Positions 44,101-57,568 are shown, numbered from the stretch's first letter. The stretch: 64,000 nt of DNA from Mesodorylaimus sp. YZB2_4 (GCA_030248295.1 JASANH010001470.1:1-64000); one strand, 5' to 3'. Numbers and translations are program-made. The notes: generated by a model from the letters alone, not told the origin.

Positions 44101-47100
44101 TCAATTCTTGTATTTCTGGCATTTTTCTGGAATGCTTTCTGTACGAGTGAAATTCGGTTGACGATTGGCCAAGTTGGGCAGGGGCTTCTTCCCGTAGCGA
44201 GCTCTACGCTCATATTCTTCGGCCGATTCACTGTCCTGGTCAACGCAGGCGTACGGCACTTGTTTCTGTTCCTTGATCGCTGATGGGTACGAGTTGTCGT
44301 CGCATTGTGGCACTAGGATGGTCGAGAAGCAGATTTGGTCATCAACTTCGATCACCCTGGTCCTGTGGTCAGGTTTTTCGGTGGTCTCGTCTGAAAAGGA
44401 AGCAATTTTGATTAACTTCGATGTGCACTTTGAGTCGTTGCACCAGGAGTTGGGAAAGGGATTTTTTAAAAACATTCTGGCAAATGTTGGAGTGATTTTT
44501 GAACTAAGATATCAGGAAAATTGTCGAAGCTAAGTTCATTTTTCCTACCGTTGTCGTTGTCATCTTCATCCGAGCTGCTGCTGCTGCTACTGCTGCTGCT
44601 CTCTTGATCGCAATCCTGTTCTTGGCAGACTTCGCTCAATTGTTGTGGTGGCTGGCACTTCCCGTCCTTGACCAAATAATTCATGTAGAATTGACGCAAA
44701 TCCTTTTCTTCAGTGAAGTCAGGATTGCGGAATTCATCGGCCGACTCCAAATCAAAATGACCGCACAAACCGCATTGTTGTCCTTGGTAATATTTGGACA
44801 ATTTGACATTGACAGCATAGCCGTCAAATTCCACTTCGACACCAGTTTCGGGCAGCTGCACGGAGACGGACTGGCCTTCCTTGTTTATTTGGGCCACAAC
44901 GCGACCTTGTTCCTCGATGTCTTGATCGTTCTCTGGATTATAAGCTTGGCCATTCACAGTCACCTTGACCGAGTCATATTCAGCGCTATCGGGTTTCAAT
45001 TCGATGCGATGTCTGCGGGTGACAATCCTGACTTCCTTCAAATCAGCATCGCCTTGTTGCTCAGATTTGCGAGCCAGCACAACGAATTCGGGTTTCGACG
45101 AACCACAATCCTTGGCAAGAACAACCCAACAGTTGGTGAATGGAGCGCTGAATTTGATACCATCGAAGGTCTCGACTTGAGAGCGACGTTGCCATCCAGT
45201 CTTGCCAGTCACACTGCATTCGGCTTGGTCTTCATCTTCATCTTCTTGGTTCATATAGCCACGCAATTGATCAGCGTACGATTGTTTTTGGTTCAAGGTG
45301 AACAAGGGCTTGGACAATGGAATGTCTTGGATCAAAGTGTTCTCATTTGGAGTCTGAAAATAGAACTAGTTGCGTATCCATCAGTCATACATCACAGCTT
45401 TGGTGGCCCCTGAATGAGACTTTTTGTTTCCAGAACCTCAGTGACAACAGATCGGTTCAACTTTTAACTCAGACATTCTGAATATGTTGGGGCGGAAAAT
45501 TACAAAACAAGTATATTACCTTAATGGTAACATTGACGCGCTGTTTGGTTTGAGCGTCCAAGACCAATTGAGCTCGGATTTTGTTCTCCGAATTTTGCAC
45601 GCTGAGTTGATTGACATCGGTCTGAGAGTAGTAATAGTATTTCAGAGCACGGTAAAGTTTGTTGGTAGCATTTTGGACGCCTTGTGGTACGTTTTGATAA
45701 TCGATATCCAATCGGTATTGTAACATGTGTCCAATCTTTTCGATGAAGTCTTGTTGAGTCAACGGCGAACACCATCCCTTGTTGTTCTGGCATTGTTGTT
45801 TGGAGTTGTATTGTTTGTATTCGCTCATTTCACGTTCGTATTGCATTTGCTGCTTGCTACGTTCAGCCTGAGTTGTGATTTGGATGAAATTTTGAGAATT
45901 GCAAGTTTGGCCCCAACGCAATTGAGCCTGAGCCAAAATCTTCTTCTCCCTGACTTGATGTATGGATTGTGGTTCTTCCGGGTACATCATCTCAGCGTCC
46001 ATGCATGCCTGCCATTGTTCTGGTTGTTGACGTTGCACATTCATATTGATCTTACCATAACGTTGTTGAGCGTCGTACAAGTGAGCCAATTGGGCATTGA
46101 TGCGACTGTTGTGTCCGGCTTGGAATTCAACATCGATTTGGGTCTTTTGGCCATTCTTAACTTGGTAATCGCGATATTGTTGGAATTTGTTCTGTTGCTG
46201 GCGTTGTTGTTGCTGCTGCGTATGACGCTGCTCGTGTTGCTGGCTCTGGCGATGTTGTTGACGACGTTCAGCAGAGGATTGTTGGCCGCCTTGTTGTTGT
46301 TGAGAGTTATTCTCGCTGCTCGACTCGTCCGACTCAGATTCGTCTTGGAATGGAGATTGACGGCCGAGGAAATTGAATTGCGGTTTGTTCATATCTTGGC
46401 CATTGATCCTTTGTGATTTGCCGCTGATCTTGATCTGAATTTCCTGGTTCGACTCGCTTGGTTGAGCGGTAATGACAACCTTGTTTTGGCCGGACAGCGG
46501 GGCGAAGGGGGTTCCTTTCGGGCTTTGCTCAGGAGTGCTTTGCATTTGACCACGAGCGCAAATGTCGAATCCCAAAGTCTTGCGGCCAGCGCATTTGTTA
46601 AACTGGAAAAAGAAAAAGAGGTGATGATGCGCCATTGGTGGAAGACCCTGATTCTTTCAAGCCTGCTGTGCCAAACAGAGGCTGCCTGGTCTGCTGCCGA
46701 TGAAGCCCCTGGTTTACATTCCCATCTGAAAACATTCCTACCTTTGGGCATACATAACTTAAAACTGGCTGGCATGCTTTACTGCGAATTAAGCTTTTCA
46801 GAAGCTTGAGACCGACTTGACAAAACTTTTTTAGCGGCTTTACCTCCTAACAGCCGATGTGACTTCAAGGCAGCAACTTACTGTAGACACGCGGTTCAAC
46901 TCCTCGCCTGCCACAGTTTGTTCATCGCTGCTGCTCTCTTCGTCTCCATTGCGCAAATATTGTTGCCAGGATTGGGTGAATGTGATTGGGCGGCTTTCCA
47001 AGACCAACAAATCACGTTTTTGTGTTGGTGGTTTAACAGCGATCCTGACCTGTGGTTGCGATGACCATTCGACTTCGATCTTGGCATCAATCGGGACGAA

Positions 47101-50100
47101 AAACTTGGCCTTCGATTGCACTTTGACACCTGATACGACGATAGGGGACCAGGCTTCGACTTGGCATTTCATTGTGACAACTGAGCTGGGTTTCAATTCA
47201 GCTTGGATTTTGATGGTTTTGGAGCGGATCGACTCCAAACTAGCTTGGACTCTACCCTTGACGCTGACGGCCATGGGTGCTTCGACAGTGACTGCGAGCG
47301 GGAGACCCAAAGTTGTTGGGATAGCCAATTGGAAATCGTGCATTTGGGCAACAGTGGAATATTCAATCGGCAAACCACGTTGTAATTTCTGACTGAATTC
47401 GCCCAGTTTGGAGGGAGCTTGTTGGAAAAGTTGTTGAATCGATTCCTTGCTGATTGGCAAAACGGCTACAGTTTGAGACTTGAACATGGCCGTGAAATAA
47501 GCTTTGGGCTCGTTATTGTACTCATGTTCGTATTGGCGATGACGGATCTTCTGAGATGTGAATAATTGGTCCAATTCTTGTTCATACTCATTTCGTCCAT
47601 TTTGAGTATTGCGTGGATGACGATTGAGGATTTCAGCAAACGAGTTGGACAATTGTTGTGGCAGCGAGAACAGTCCGCGTTGATTGCTGTACTCTCGGAT
47701 CAAAGGTTCTAAGCCCTCAGTGAACAAGGAGATGGTAGCCATGAATTTCTGCCAATATCCCAATCGATTAGTGTGCACAGTGGCTCCAATGTGGCGCGGG
47801 ATAGACGAGACGTTGGAATAGATAGCACCCATATCCAAGTCAAAACCAACATTTTGTTGTTCAGAGTGGAAAGTGGAGTGAGCAAGCTTGCTATAGCCGA
47901 GGCTTGCGCTCACTTTTTTCGCTTGACGAAGAGCCAATTTGGCATCAGTAGCGCTAAAAAGCGAAATTTTGAGTTAGGAAGATTTTGAATAGAGAATAGC
48001 AGCATTCAGACTCACAGTTGTTGTTCGCATGGGTTTGTCGAGTTGGCATAAGAGTCCAGTTGGGTGTACAAGAAGGCAGCAAATTGATGGCTTGGCTCGT
48101 TGATCAAGCTACGAGCCATTTGATCCAAAATGGCGCGCTCTGGTTGAGTTTGCAAGATCATATAGGAAGCAATGGAACGAATGGTTGGATATTCGCGTCG
48201 GTTCATGGCCACTGGCAACAACATGCGTTGGATCTATAAATTGGAATTCCTTTCAATCTGGATGCTGAAAAATTACGCTTCTGTTTCGTACCTTCTTGGG
48301 CATATCGTCTCTCAATTCACGCAAAGCCAAGATGGCTTCCAATCGGGCGTAGATTGGTTGACTGGATTCTTGTTCACGAATAATTCTCTCCAGTTCAAAT
48401 ACGCTCAAGTCCAATCCAGCGTTGCCAATGGTCTTCAGCATAAGAACTTTGTCTTGCCATTTAGTAGCCTGACGGAATTTGTCGAACAGGGTCTGAAATC
48501 ATCAGAATTAGAAACTGACTTGCCAACGGAACAAATGTTTTGCTGATATTCTGTTCCTCGAAGTTTTGAAATTTGCATCTTCCCACTCGCAGTATGTGGA
48601 AAGGATGACCCTTACCTTGACGTAGGCATCTTTTTGTTCACGAGTGCAGAATTTCTTGGCGTCTTCCTTGGTTTCCAAAGCCAATTGGTCTTCATTCTCT
48701 GCGCACAAAGCATTGATTGAAGAACCAGCCGTCAACCAGGCTGCGCGTTTCAGTGGTTCGTTTTCTTGTGCTCTTTGGGATTCAGCCAATTGCTAAAATA
48801 AAAAAAATATATAGAATGTCTCTACTGTTCGAGAAATATACTGTAACTTACGATCAATTCATTGACGATTTCTTTCGATGCCACTCGACTGTTCAACAAT
48901 CCCCTCAGAGCCAGCACAGCTCTCCATGGACCGATTTGTCCTTGTTGGATCTTCTGGCTCAACTGTTTGACGCACTCCTTGGTTCCGCATGCGCCCAAAA
49001 GTTGCGGGATGACGTTCTTTAACTTCCTCTCTTCTTCAGGCGACTGCTGTCCAGATTCTTGCATGCGAATGAGTTGTTCCAACTCCTGCTGATCGCACTG
49101 ACGAACCCAATCGATCAATTGACTGAATTTGCGTGGTACTTCTTCATCGACTTGGTCTTTCATTTGAGCGATCATTTTTTGCACCAATTTTCTGATCACT
49201 TCCATTTTGTTAGCGCCATGTTGGCCGGTTTGCAAAGTGCGACGGGTCGATTCACTGGCGCCGTGCATGGAGAACTTTTCTTGGGCGATGTTCCAGTCCA
49301 ATGTGAAAACCATGTTCGAATCAGATTTGATGGGATTTTGGGGTTCTTGATGGACGTGCTGTTGGAGTGGGCCTGTTCTGATGAGGACGAGGGTCTGGCT
49401 AAATAGTAAAAAACAAAATAATGACTTTAAGAGATGTTTTTGCAGCTTGAACACCAAAGGTTTACTTGACATAGGTGACAATGACATTAGCTTCCTCGTT
49501 GAATGGGGTGAACACGTATTGGCTCTCAACACGTGCCATATCGATCAAGAAAGCATCATTGTCTCCAGTAATATTGAATTGGACAATTGTGCTGCTTTTC
49601 ATGAATTTTTCCTGAAAAATCAAAACATCAACTTTCTAGGCTTGTCAAATATTGCTTTTATTGTCTTGTTGAAAGGTCCTGCTCCTTTCAAAAAACTGGA
49701 AAAATACTTACGTCATTTTCGTATTGCGGATCGCAAGTTGGGCATTTGGAGGAGAAACGGTGGTTGTATTTGATTTGGGGACGCTTATTGCACTTTTCGA
49801 AATTGATGCTCTTGGTTACATTGAGGACTGGGCGGTTCAATGAATGGCGCTCAGGCTGGCTTTGGATGGTGTACAACGTTTCGCATTCGCCCTCCACGGT
49901 TTCCTGCAAGTGACTATATTTTGAAGGCTGGCTGGTTTTTCAGGGACAAAGTGCAAGATTAATTCACGTTGGTCTACACAGTTGGTTTCTACCCTGGAGC
50001 CATCGCCTGACTTTGGCTTCGAGGAGGTATACAAGTGGCCTTTTCTAAACTTTCTTGCAAAAGGTTCGAGGCCTGAGGCTTTGGAATGGGTTTGTGCCCG

Positions 50101-51017
50101 TGATCACAACCCCCCGTTTTGTGTGACTGCAAATTTCATGGGAGTGATGGGGATAGGAATAATGCAACGTACCTCCATGACGCGGTAGAAGGTTGGCTGC
50201 CGTCTATCCTGCTCGCTAGCGCGTTGACGGCGGGCATTGGTCAAAGTGGATTCTTCGCCAGAGTCCACACGACGATCTTGTTGCAAATTGACTTGCAATA
50301 AATTCAAAACACCACGTTTCAAATTAGCGCTCCATGGTTCTTCTTTGTGATCGAATTCCACATCGCGTACCATACCATTTGAGTAGGAAAATTTGATGGG
50401 GGCTTCCAAGCGTTCTTTTAAATGTTGGTTCAATTCTTGATCTTCGAATGCATCGAATGGCATAATTTTTCGTGGATTTGGAATTTGACGATTCATTTTG
50501 CCAATGCGTACATTTTGCAAACGCAAAATGACATTATTTTGGCTTTTAATGGACACGGTGGCAATTGCTTGAATTCGATTAGCCGAGTGTTGTTTGCTGG
50601 CGCCAGCAATGCCACTGGTCAATTGACCATTGTATAGAAATTGGTATTCGCGCCCTGGGCGGAAGGCTGAAACAGGGAGCTTATGAGATTAACGAATTGC
50701 TGAAAAATGTCGACTGATCTGAGCAAAATGTGTGTAGCCTGGAGGGGTTTCTCATCTGAGGACTATTTTCTATTCAATTATTCTTTCTGCTGATTTTTTT
50801 ATGATCAACTCAGTGAAATAATTTGAGAGTAGCAGATTATCTTACCAGAGTCTTGAATTTTTCCATTGGGGGCCACAGAATTGACGTAGTTCCACTCTTC
50901 GATTCCTAGGCAACCCCCATTGAATTAGGTCAGATTCATCCAAACAAGCTGTAAGGACTTACTGGCCAAAGCCGCTCCGACACAGATAAGAGCAATGAAA
51001 GCGAGTTTGAATCCCAT
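44101..51017 (-). CDS. Vg: Vitellogenin (yolk protein precursor)
   Basis: Thirteen exons (5' to 3'): 51017-50963, 50905-50846, 50666-50173, 49903-49712, 49611-49466, 49398-48852, 48792-48616, 48492-48292, 48233-48016, 47953-46882, 46602-45520, 45353-44549, 44390-44101. All junctions are GT-AG and the 5340 nt stay in one frame, giving 1779 residues. A signal peptide (MGFKLAFIALICVGAALA) is followed by the lipovitellin N-terminal domain (FRPGREYQFLYNGQLTSGI, then the helical segment of exons 6-9), a DUF1943-type beta-sheet region (exon 10), a Gln/Ser-rich linker (exon 11, about residues 1140-1210) and a VWD domain (exon 12, with CGLCGHFD). An acidic poly-Ser run and a C-terminal tail follow. 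It is secreted, taken up by oocytes and carries lipid to the egg. The Gln-rich linker stands where many vitellogenins have poly-Ser. The gene looks fully functional. Confidence 0.96.
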
Positions 51018-51129
51018 TTTCGAGTGGGTTCTGTCTTCTGGTTGGACAGGATAGGTGATTCGCTGGATTTGACTTGCGGTCCTTCGTCAACGGGTCGACG
51101 CCAGATGCAATCGGCAGGTGCTGCTACCG

Positions 51130-51166
51130 ACTGATGCTGTCTTGTTGGAGTGACTGCTCTTATATA
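51130..51166 (-). promoter_or_regulatory. Vitellogenin core promoter
   Basis: TATATAAG at 51166-51159 and an arthropod-type initiator TCAGT at 51134-51130 lie about 34 nt apart and some 115 nt before the ATG. This spacing fits a TATA/Inr promoter of a strongly regulated gene. Confidence 0.6.
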
Positions 51167-51171
51167 GGAGC

Positions 51172-51565
51172 TTCGAATGGTCTTATCAGCATGGTTGAGT
51201 GAAGCGGACTTGTCAAAAAGTGTCACTTTGCCCCAAACGTGTCTTCTCCTTGCTTGCATTGACAGTAAAACATGGCCTTTGTTCAAGCTTTGATTGACTA
51301 AGACATTGGGCGGTGCTATCAAAAGCAGATAACACGCAGCTGGCAGACTGATCGTGAGTGACAGACAAGTCGCAGGCGGACATGGGGCGTAGAACGCGGC
51401 TTATTTATGGACTGATAGGACAAGCGAGACAGTAAACAACAGTTTTTCAAGCGGTACTGACAAATGGTCTTTGTTAATTCCTCTCGACCAAGTGATCTGT
51501 TTTTATGCTGGCAGAAAATACGCCAACTAAAATTTTGTTATTGGCACCTAGTTTGTTCCCAAAGT
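51172..51565. other. Vitellogenin upstream region
   Basis: Contains the likely regulatory DNA of vitellogenin and the 3' UTR of the SLC17-type gene. I could not assign hormone response elements. Confidence 0.4.
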
Positions 51566-51571
51566 TTTATT
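51566..51571 (-). promoter_or_regulatory. Poly(A) signal of the SLC17-type gene
   Basis: AATAAA on the minus strand about 75 nt after the stop codon. Confidence 0.65.
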
Positions 51572-51645
51572 GCAGTGACGGGGTCTATCTTAACTGTGGT
51601 TCGAGAAAAACAAGCAGATTGACAAGATGACAAGCCCCTTCGAAG

Positions 51646-53881
51646 TCATTGTAGATCAGCTATAACTTCATCTTCATTCTTCAGCGCCTTCCACGGCCTT
51701 TTATGCGACACCTTGGCCCACTCTTGTACTTCACCCTTTGCAAACACGCAAAATATTATGCCACCAGCCACCAGGATCACTGCAGTCACATAAAATAAGG
51801 TGAGCCATTCGGATCGGGTGTGATGCGGAGTGAGTGCACTCATGACAATAGGACCTAGAATGCCACCCACACACGCGATGGTATTGCCGACACCCACGAT
51901 CAAGCCAGCGTAGCGCGGTGCGATTTCCATGTAGTTGACGACGTATCCAGCGCAGCTCATGCTGGCAAATCCTGCTGACAATGTAATTAGAGCAATAACA
52001 ACGATTTCCTGAAATTTCAAACAAGGCATTGAGATGGCTGATCACTTTGACCAGGGTAATGTTATATAAACACAAGACCCAGAAGAGTTTTAGAGTGGGT
52101 CATCATTTCAGACAACATGAAAAATTCATGATTTCCATAACTTGCGACCACCTGGAAAATCATATTAACGTCATGGCCATGCTTGACTGGGTCAGAGGTG
52201 TGCATGCCGATCGTAAATAGGTCATGGCTGATCATAGTTATAACGATTAACCCTTGCAAACATGAGGTTTACAAAATGTGGAACGTTTTGGCGGTTGATT
52301 TGAAAAAGCATGTTGACTGATACAGTATTCATATTACTGTCAATGTGCATGAACTTTTATGTGTCTATCTACGCATGTCCTGACAGTCGCACTTCACGTA
52401 CCTGTCCACATTGGCAATATCCAGCCCCAACCAAACATACTGCCTGCGCACCAAGTGATATGATGGTGATACTTTTCCTCACATTTACTGCTCTCATCCA
52501 CTCCATTTTGATAACATAATCAGCGGCGATTCCGGCCAGATTCATTCCAATCAGGGATGCTATATATGGGATAGAGGCCACGGATCCGAGGCTTGCCAAG
52601 TCGAAGCGCAACACCTCGTCCAAGAACAGTGGTAGGCAGGTTAACATGAGATAGCCACCCCAATCACATGCGAAATGGGCAGCAAAGCAGGCCCAGACGG
52701 GCAGCGATCTGGATATGGATAGCCAGGGTACCTCGGTGATGCCTTCTGGAGTATGTCCGTCCGAGTCGAGGCCTTCTTTTTGGCTGAAAATGAAAGTCTG
52801 AAGTTGCAATCTAAAGTCTTAATCTTCCCGAGGTCAGATTATGGAACCGCACATAGAGATGACATTGAGAATTCCTCTTCGAGTGAGGCATCAGTTGATG
52901 AGAAAGGCTAGACAGCTAATTCTCTTGCACTTTAACTGTTCGAGCCCGAATGGGATGTCCGTGCCACAGCTTTCACAAACTCTTCAGTGTGTGTTCTCTG
53001 CAAGCAGCTGTTACACACACCAGCTAATCGGCAAAGCAGAAATCCGATTCGGACAGGATAGAATCTGTCCAGGTAATGTACAATGCCAACTGCACTACTC
53101 ACCCCAGCGATTCGGTGATGTATTCCTTTTCTTGTTGTGAAATTAGCTTATTTGACATTGGTGTATCGCTTGCAAATGCAATCCAAAGCAGGGCCCACAG
53201 CAGACTAACTAATCCAAACACATAAAATACTGATGGCCATCCACCATCGAATCCATATTGACATAAAAATCCAGCGGCAGGTAATGAAATTACATTTCCA
53301 ATTTGCATACCAGCGAACGTAAACGAGGTTAATTTGCTTCTTTCCAATGGCGGTGCCCATCTTGTCCAGAAAACAACAAATCCTGGGAACATCGAACCTT
53401 GAACCAGCCCCATCACCACCCGCAGTGCTATCAGTGCCGCGAAATGACACCTGGCTGCAAATGGAGTGAATAAAGTGACGACGATGGACACGCACACGTT
53501 GAGCATAATAATCTTTTTAGCTCCAAATCTTTGAGCTGCCCATCCACCAAGAATTTGCGTAAAAAGGTAGCCCCAAAAGAATGCACCCAAAATGGAACTT
53601 TGCACATTTTTGTCCCATGCGAATTCACCACTTTTAGTTGGCTTGGGTAATAAACTAGAATTGGCATTCCAGTCAGAATGGTCACACCCGCTAGGAATCG
53701 TGGAATTTGTAGTGTTATTATTTAAATTAGAATCCATTGAAGTGCGATTGACCATGCATACGATGGCCAGGCTGAGGTTGACTCTTAATGAGTACATGAC
53801 GCCGCAACCACAGAATGCCAATAAGGCCAACAAAAGACGAGTCGAACAAAACAACTGATGCTCCAATTTTTCTAAAGTCAT
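51646..53881 (-). CDS. SLC17-family anion transporter (sialin / Na-phosphate cotransporter-like)
   Basis: Three exons: 53881-53103, 52783-52402 and 52008-51646, with GT-AG junctions and one frame, giving 507 residues, the usual family length. The N-terminus is cytosolic, then TM1 (LLLALLAFCGCGVMYSLRVN), RVNLSLAIVCMVN, a large first loop with several N-glycosylation sites, and GAFFWGYLFTQILGGWAAQRFG, the conserved TM2 region with a family-type GG-x-x-A-x-x-FGAK turn. GLVQGSMFPGFVVFWTRWAPPLER is the diagnostic TM4-5 stretch of SLC17 proteins. The second half has SIPYIASLIGMNLAGIAADY and GYVVNYMEIAPRYAGLIVGV. Members move sialic acid, glutamate, urate or phosphate across lysosomal, vesicular or plasma membranes; the substrate here is unknown. 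The gene is upstream of vitellogenin on the same strand but separately terminated. Confidence 0.9.
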
Positions 53882-54500
53882 TTCTTCCTTCTTTCGATTT
53901 CTTAACTTTTGCTTTTACCAAAATGCTTCAGTTTCTGGGAAAGAATCTTGTTTGCGACAGGAAAAGGAACGGAGACACTACCAATCAGGTTGAATCAAGG
54001 ACGACTACGACGCAAACGAAAGTTACGCCAGAGTCTACTTTCTCATTTGCAATAGAACGAAGAAAATCTGGTTTTCGACGTTTTACTTCAACCCTATCGA
54101 TCATTCAAGTTTTATGCTTTCGCGCTGGATTGTGATTACGTTCGGGAAAGGTCATTGTCATCGATTGATGATGAGCACACGTGCGCTTTGAAAAAACAAC
54201 TGCACGTAGGCGTATGAAAAAACACGATGGAATTTCGTGATAAATAAATTAGACAATTGTAGACGGCAACTTGAAAAAAGTGTTCTCAGGGCTATTCATT
54301 TGATTTCCGTCGAATGCTTTAAGGAGTCAGGCTCTAAACCAGAAACAGAAGACTCCCCTTGCGGGAAGTTTTGCGTCAGTTTGGTATGCTTGTGTTCACA
54401 TACGGCTGGCAGGTAATACCTATTTCTGTTTTTAGATAGCTCGTTATAACGGTAACGGCATCTTTTTCATGCCGAATGACGCGTTATTTCAGCCCAGGCA
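53882..54500. other. 5' flank of the SLC17-type gene
   Basis: No gene is recognised. It should hold the promoter and 5' UTR of the transporter. Confidence 0.35.
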
Positions 54501-55310
54501 ACAAGCTTGCGATCAGATTATACTCACAGCATTGGGCGCTACATGAAATTCACTTGTGACGATAGTTCCTTTACCTTCCTCTCCATCGAAACCATCTACA
54601 GGCTTGCATTCACGAAAGTATCTTATCGGCATTCCAGCGCACGGGAGAAGGCTGGCTGTATTCTTGAAGTTTTCCCAGCATGGATTTTTGCGGAGATCCC
54701 GTCAAAAGGTTTCTTCGGGATCAGCATGGGAAACTTACTTGGGGCTAATCGTAAGAGATATAGTGCTTGGATGTGCATCAGCTCGAATGACTGCATTTTC
54801 GAACATGAGTTTCCCTGACCGTTTTGCTCTCGCTATTACGCAAAGACCAAGAACGTATAGGCAGGCAGGCAGTCATGCATACTCGTAAAACGCTGTGCGC
54901 GTACGACTGTAACCAGCGCGCCCAGGCGGCGGGAGATAGTCGAGACCGAAGTCTCTAAACCAAATTTCCGATTCGTGGCAGGTTAGTCTCTCGACTATAT
55001 ATGCCCTAGAAACATGAACCCGAGAGGTTGCTGGCTCCCAGCCAGGGAGAGTATCGATCTCCCGACCGCCCAGGAATGCTGGTCACACGACTAGCAAAAA
55101 TTTTACCCAAGTTTCAGATTGCGCAAATACTTTCTGGATTTGTGCAGTCATCCCCCGAACAGAGGAAACGGTATGAGTCACGCTTTACTAGTCGAATTGC
55201 AAGTTGCAGTCAATAATCATTGGCTCATGGCTTACATATGTTTTTTTAGACCCCATTAGAACATCTCAAAATTCTGTAATTGATAAATCCCATCGAAAAT
55301 GAGTGATCAC
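54501..55310. other. Intergenic DNA with repeat-like blocks
   Basis: Short frames on both strands (54507-54880) look partly coding but give no consistent spliced model. 54930-55100 has tRNA/SINE-like features (CGGGTTCATG, GGTCGGGAGATCGAT on the minus strand) and a hairpin GAGACcgaaGTCTC at 54941-54954. Confidence 0.35.
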
Positions 55311-56155
55311 TTAATTGTTCTTGCTAGAAGATGGACTGATTTTTCTCACTATCTGCTGCAATAAAGCACAAGCAATTGACAAAAACTTTCCCCTCACGCA
55401 GTACGCGACTGGCAAAAATGTAGTCTGAAATTTTTCTTCGAGGGTACCAGTAGTTGGAAAGGGAAGCCAGGATGGGAATGAGATCACGGGTTCGCCCCCC
55501 TGCGAGACTCTTACACGCGAGTGGTTTTGGAGGGCCTCTCGGTATCCCGGCCTTCTACTGTAGGTTTCGGTCCAGTGTTTATAGGATTTGCGCAGTGCCT
55601 CAGGACATAAAGGTGCCCTATGTAACTGCAGCTGAAACCTAACTAAATGCGAATAAATAGGAAACTGAATGATAGCTATATTTTCTTCATAATCATTTAA
55701 ACATGAACGAATTTGTTTTTCCTCAAACTCATCCTCTGAATTGTAGAAAAACAAAATCTGGCGACAGCAGCAGGAAGTACTGTAAACAAAGTATGTCGTC
55801 GGATCTCTCAGTCTCTTCGTCAGTATAAATATCAGCATGTAGGAGAAAAGCAGACTATGAACAAAGTACGCTGCATCCGTAACTTTTGAAAAATAACAAT
55901 ATTTCACGCGTTAATGACAAACGATAACGTTTTTTTGGCGCTTTATCGTTAACGGTAACGATAAATGATATTATTTTGCTAACGATATCAACACTAGTGT
56001 GCTCCTTCGTATAGTACCTGCTTTCATAAAATATAAGTACTGTATATGCTATATACTTTGTTATATCTTGACATGAGAGGATCAAAATCGCAAAAAATGG
56101 AAAAAAATACCGGCTGTGGTTTTATTTCTCGATCTTTCGAATCTGATCGCAGGCT
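55311..56155. other. Intergenic DNA
   Basis: A minus-strand frame of 198 codons (55907-55311) has no recognisable domain. It is AT-rich at its start and shares an AAAAATGTAGTCTGAAATTT-like stretch with repeats near 55090. I do not support it as a gene. Confidence 0.35.
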
Positions 56156-56400
56156 ACTGGCGTCACCAGACACGGTATACCTTGTCTCGCGGGGGGTTTC
56201 GGCCCCTTACACCCGGATTTTTTCTTTTTTTTCCTTTTTTTCCCTCCCCCCCCTTCTGCAGCTCTTCTCTTTCTCCGGCCAGATCTGATCTTTGTCCGTA
56301 AAAGACAGGTAACGAAGCTGTGATATGTTCAGCTCTCCCCTCCGCCGACCGAGCAGCTCCCCCCCCCCCCCTACTGGCGTCACCAGACATAGTATAGCTT
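56156..56400. repeat. Short direct repeat flanking a pyrimidine tract
   Basis: ACTGGCGTCACCAGACA-GTATA occurs at 56156 and 56373. Between them are a T/C-rich tract (56218-56275) and a C run (56359-56370). Confidence 0.7.
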
Positions 56401-56426
56401 GTAGAGCAGAAAAATTCTACAAGGAT

Positions 56427-56604
56427 GCCGAGCCTCGTGGCCTGGTGGGTAAGGCGTCTGCCTCTCACGCCAGGTGCCCAGCTACGGGCGAGTGGTCGAC
56501 TCGCGGGACGGTAAATCATTTCGTGTAAAATGTGTCCCTTCACCCTCGAGTGTGAATGAGTGTTTTATGATGTGGTGAAACATGAACATGAACATGAAGG
56601 ATAA
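56427..56604 (+). repeat. tRNA-derived SINE, family A
   Basis: GCCTCGTGGCCTGGTGGGTA (box A) and AGGCGTCTGCCTCTCACGCC start the element; GTGGTCGACTCGCGG is a box B-like segment. It ends in a GAACAT repeat (56577-56597). It matches the minus-strand copy at 34490-34617 in the head. Confidence 0.7.
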
Positions 56605-57568
56605 ACCTATCTCATTATCAAAGGTCACAAAAAACCGCGAACAGGACGTGTATTTTCAAAGTGTGAGAATTGCAGCTAGCGAGGTATCCGCGAGCGGCTT
56701 TCGTTGCGGTCGCAACCAGTCGCAGGCGTGTCGCAAGCCGCACAGCCCTAGGAATGGTACACATTAAAAATACACGACCTGTACGCTGCTATATGACTTC
56801 TGAATATGCGGATGGAATCATTTTTTATTGTTCTCGTTTGCAAGCTTCTTCTGTCACAATTCATTCGATGCTAAATAAGCAAAAATTCAGTCAGCCGGTC
56901 GTGTCTGATTGTACGAGTAAGCCTCCTTCTTCGTTCCCTGTTAAATATAAGCAATGTTGATTTGCAAAAGGAACAGTTATATTTGCACAAAAACCTCTTG
57001 TCAAAAGAAGACCTCATTGGGCGCCAAGTTCTCCTCCAATTTTCCTCCTATCTTTACCCACAAGGGCAGCCTGACATACTATCAACGACTGGTCACTGTC
57101 ACTGCTACACTGCACATCACTAAGCAGCCAACGCCTTTTTTCATAATTTTCTTTTCATGATTCGAACTGACAAGATTTCTCAGCGGGAGCGTTCAAGGTG
57201 ATTCAAAAATCAGAAACCAGTCCATCAGGCGAGGTCAGCTGTGAGGGCGTTGCCTCTTGTCCCGAGCAACCATTACTCCTAGCGAATGCAATGGCTGAAT
57301 GGTAAATTAGAAACGTATTTGAGATCACTCCGACAATAACTACAGAAAATATGAATCCTTTGACTGCTCTGTCGGCAATTTTTCTTGTCGACTGAAATAG
57401 GGTCTTTTCCAGAGTTCACGTGCTCAGGCGTCGACCTAAATAAAAATTATGAAGGTTATACGTTAAACGAGACGATGACCTCGCGGGTACATAAGTTTTG
57501 ACTTTCCATGAAGTTCACTATTTTTCCATTCTCTCACTGAAAGTGTGTTTCGTGCCTTTTTGTCCAAA
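56605..57568. other. Upstream region of the EEP gene
   Basis: No gene is recognised. It should hold the promoter of the single-exon gene that follows. Confidence 0.35.

Noticed and set aside
44604-45413. Plus-strand ORF of 269 codons, and a 229-codon one at 45727-46416
   Set aside because: Both lie antisense to vitellogenin exons 12 and 11 and arise from their codon bias; they show no family motif.
54507-54888. Possible exons on the minus strand with GTAAGT and GTGAGT sites
   Set aside because: The candidate exons need a 26-bp intron or a frame change, and no consistent model results.
55311-55907. 198-codon ORF on the minus strand
   Set aside because: It crosses repeat-like sequence and has no domain; likely chance.
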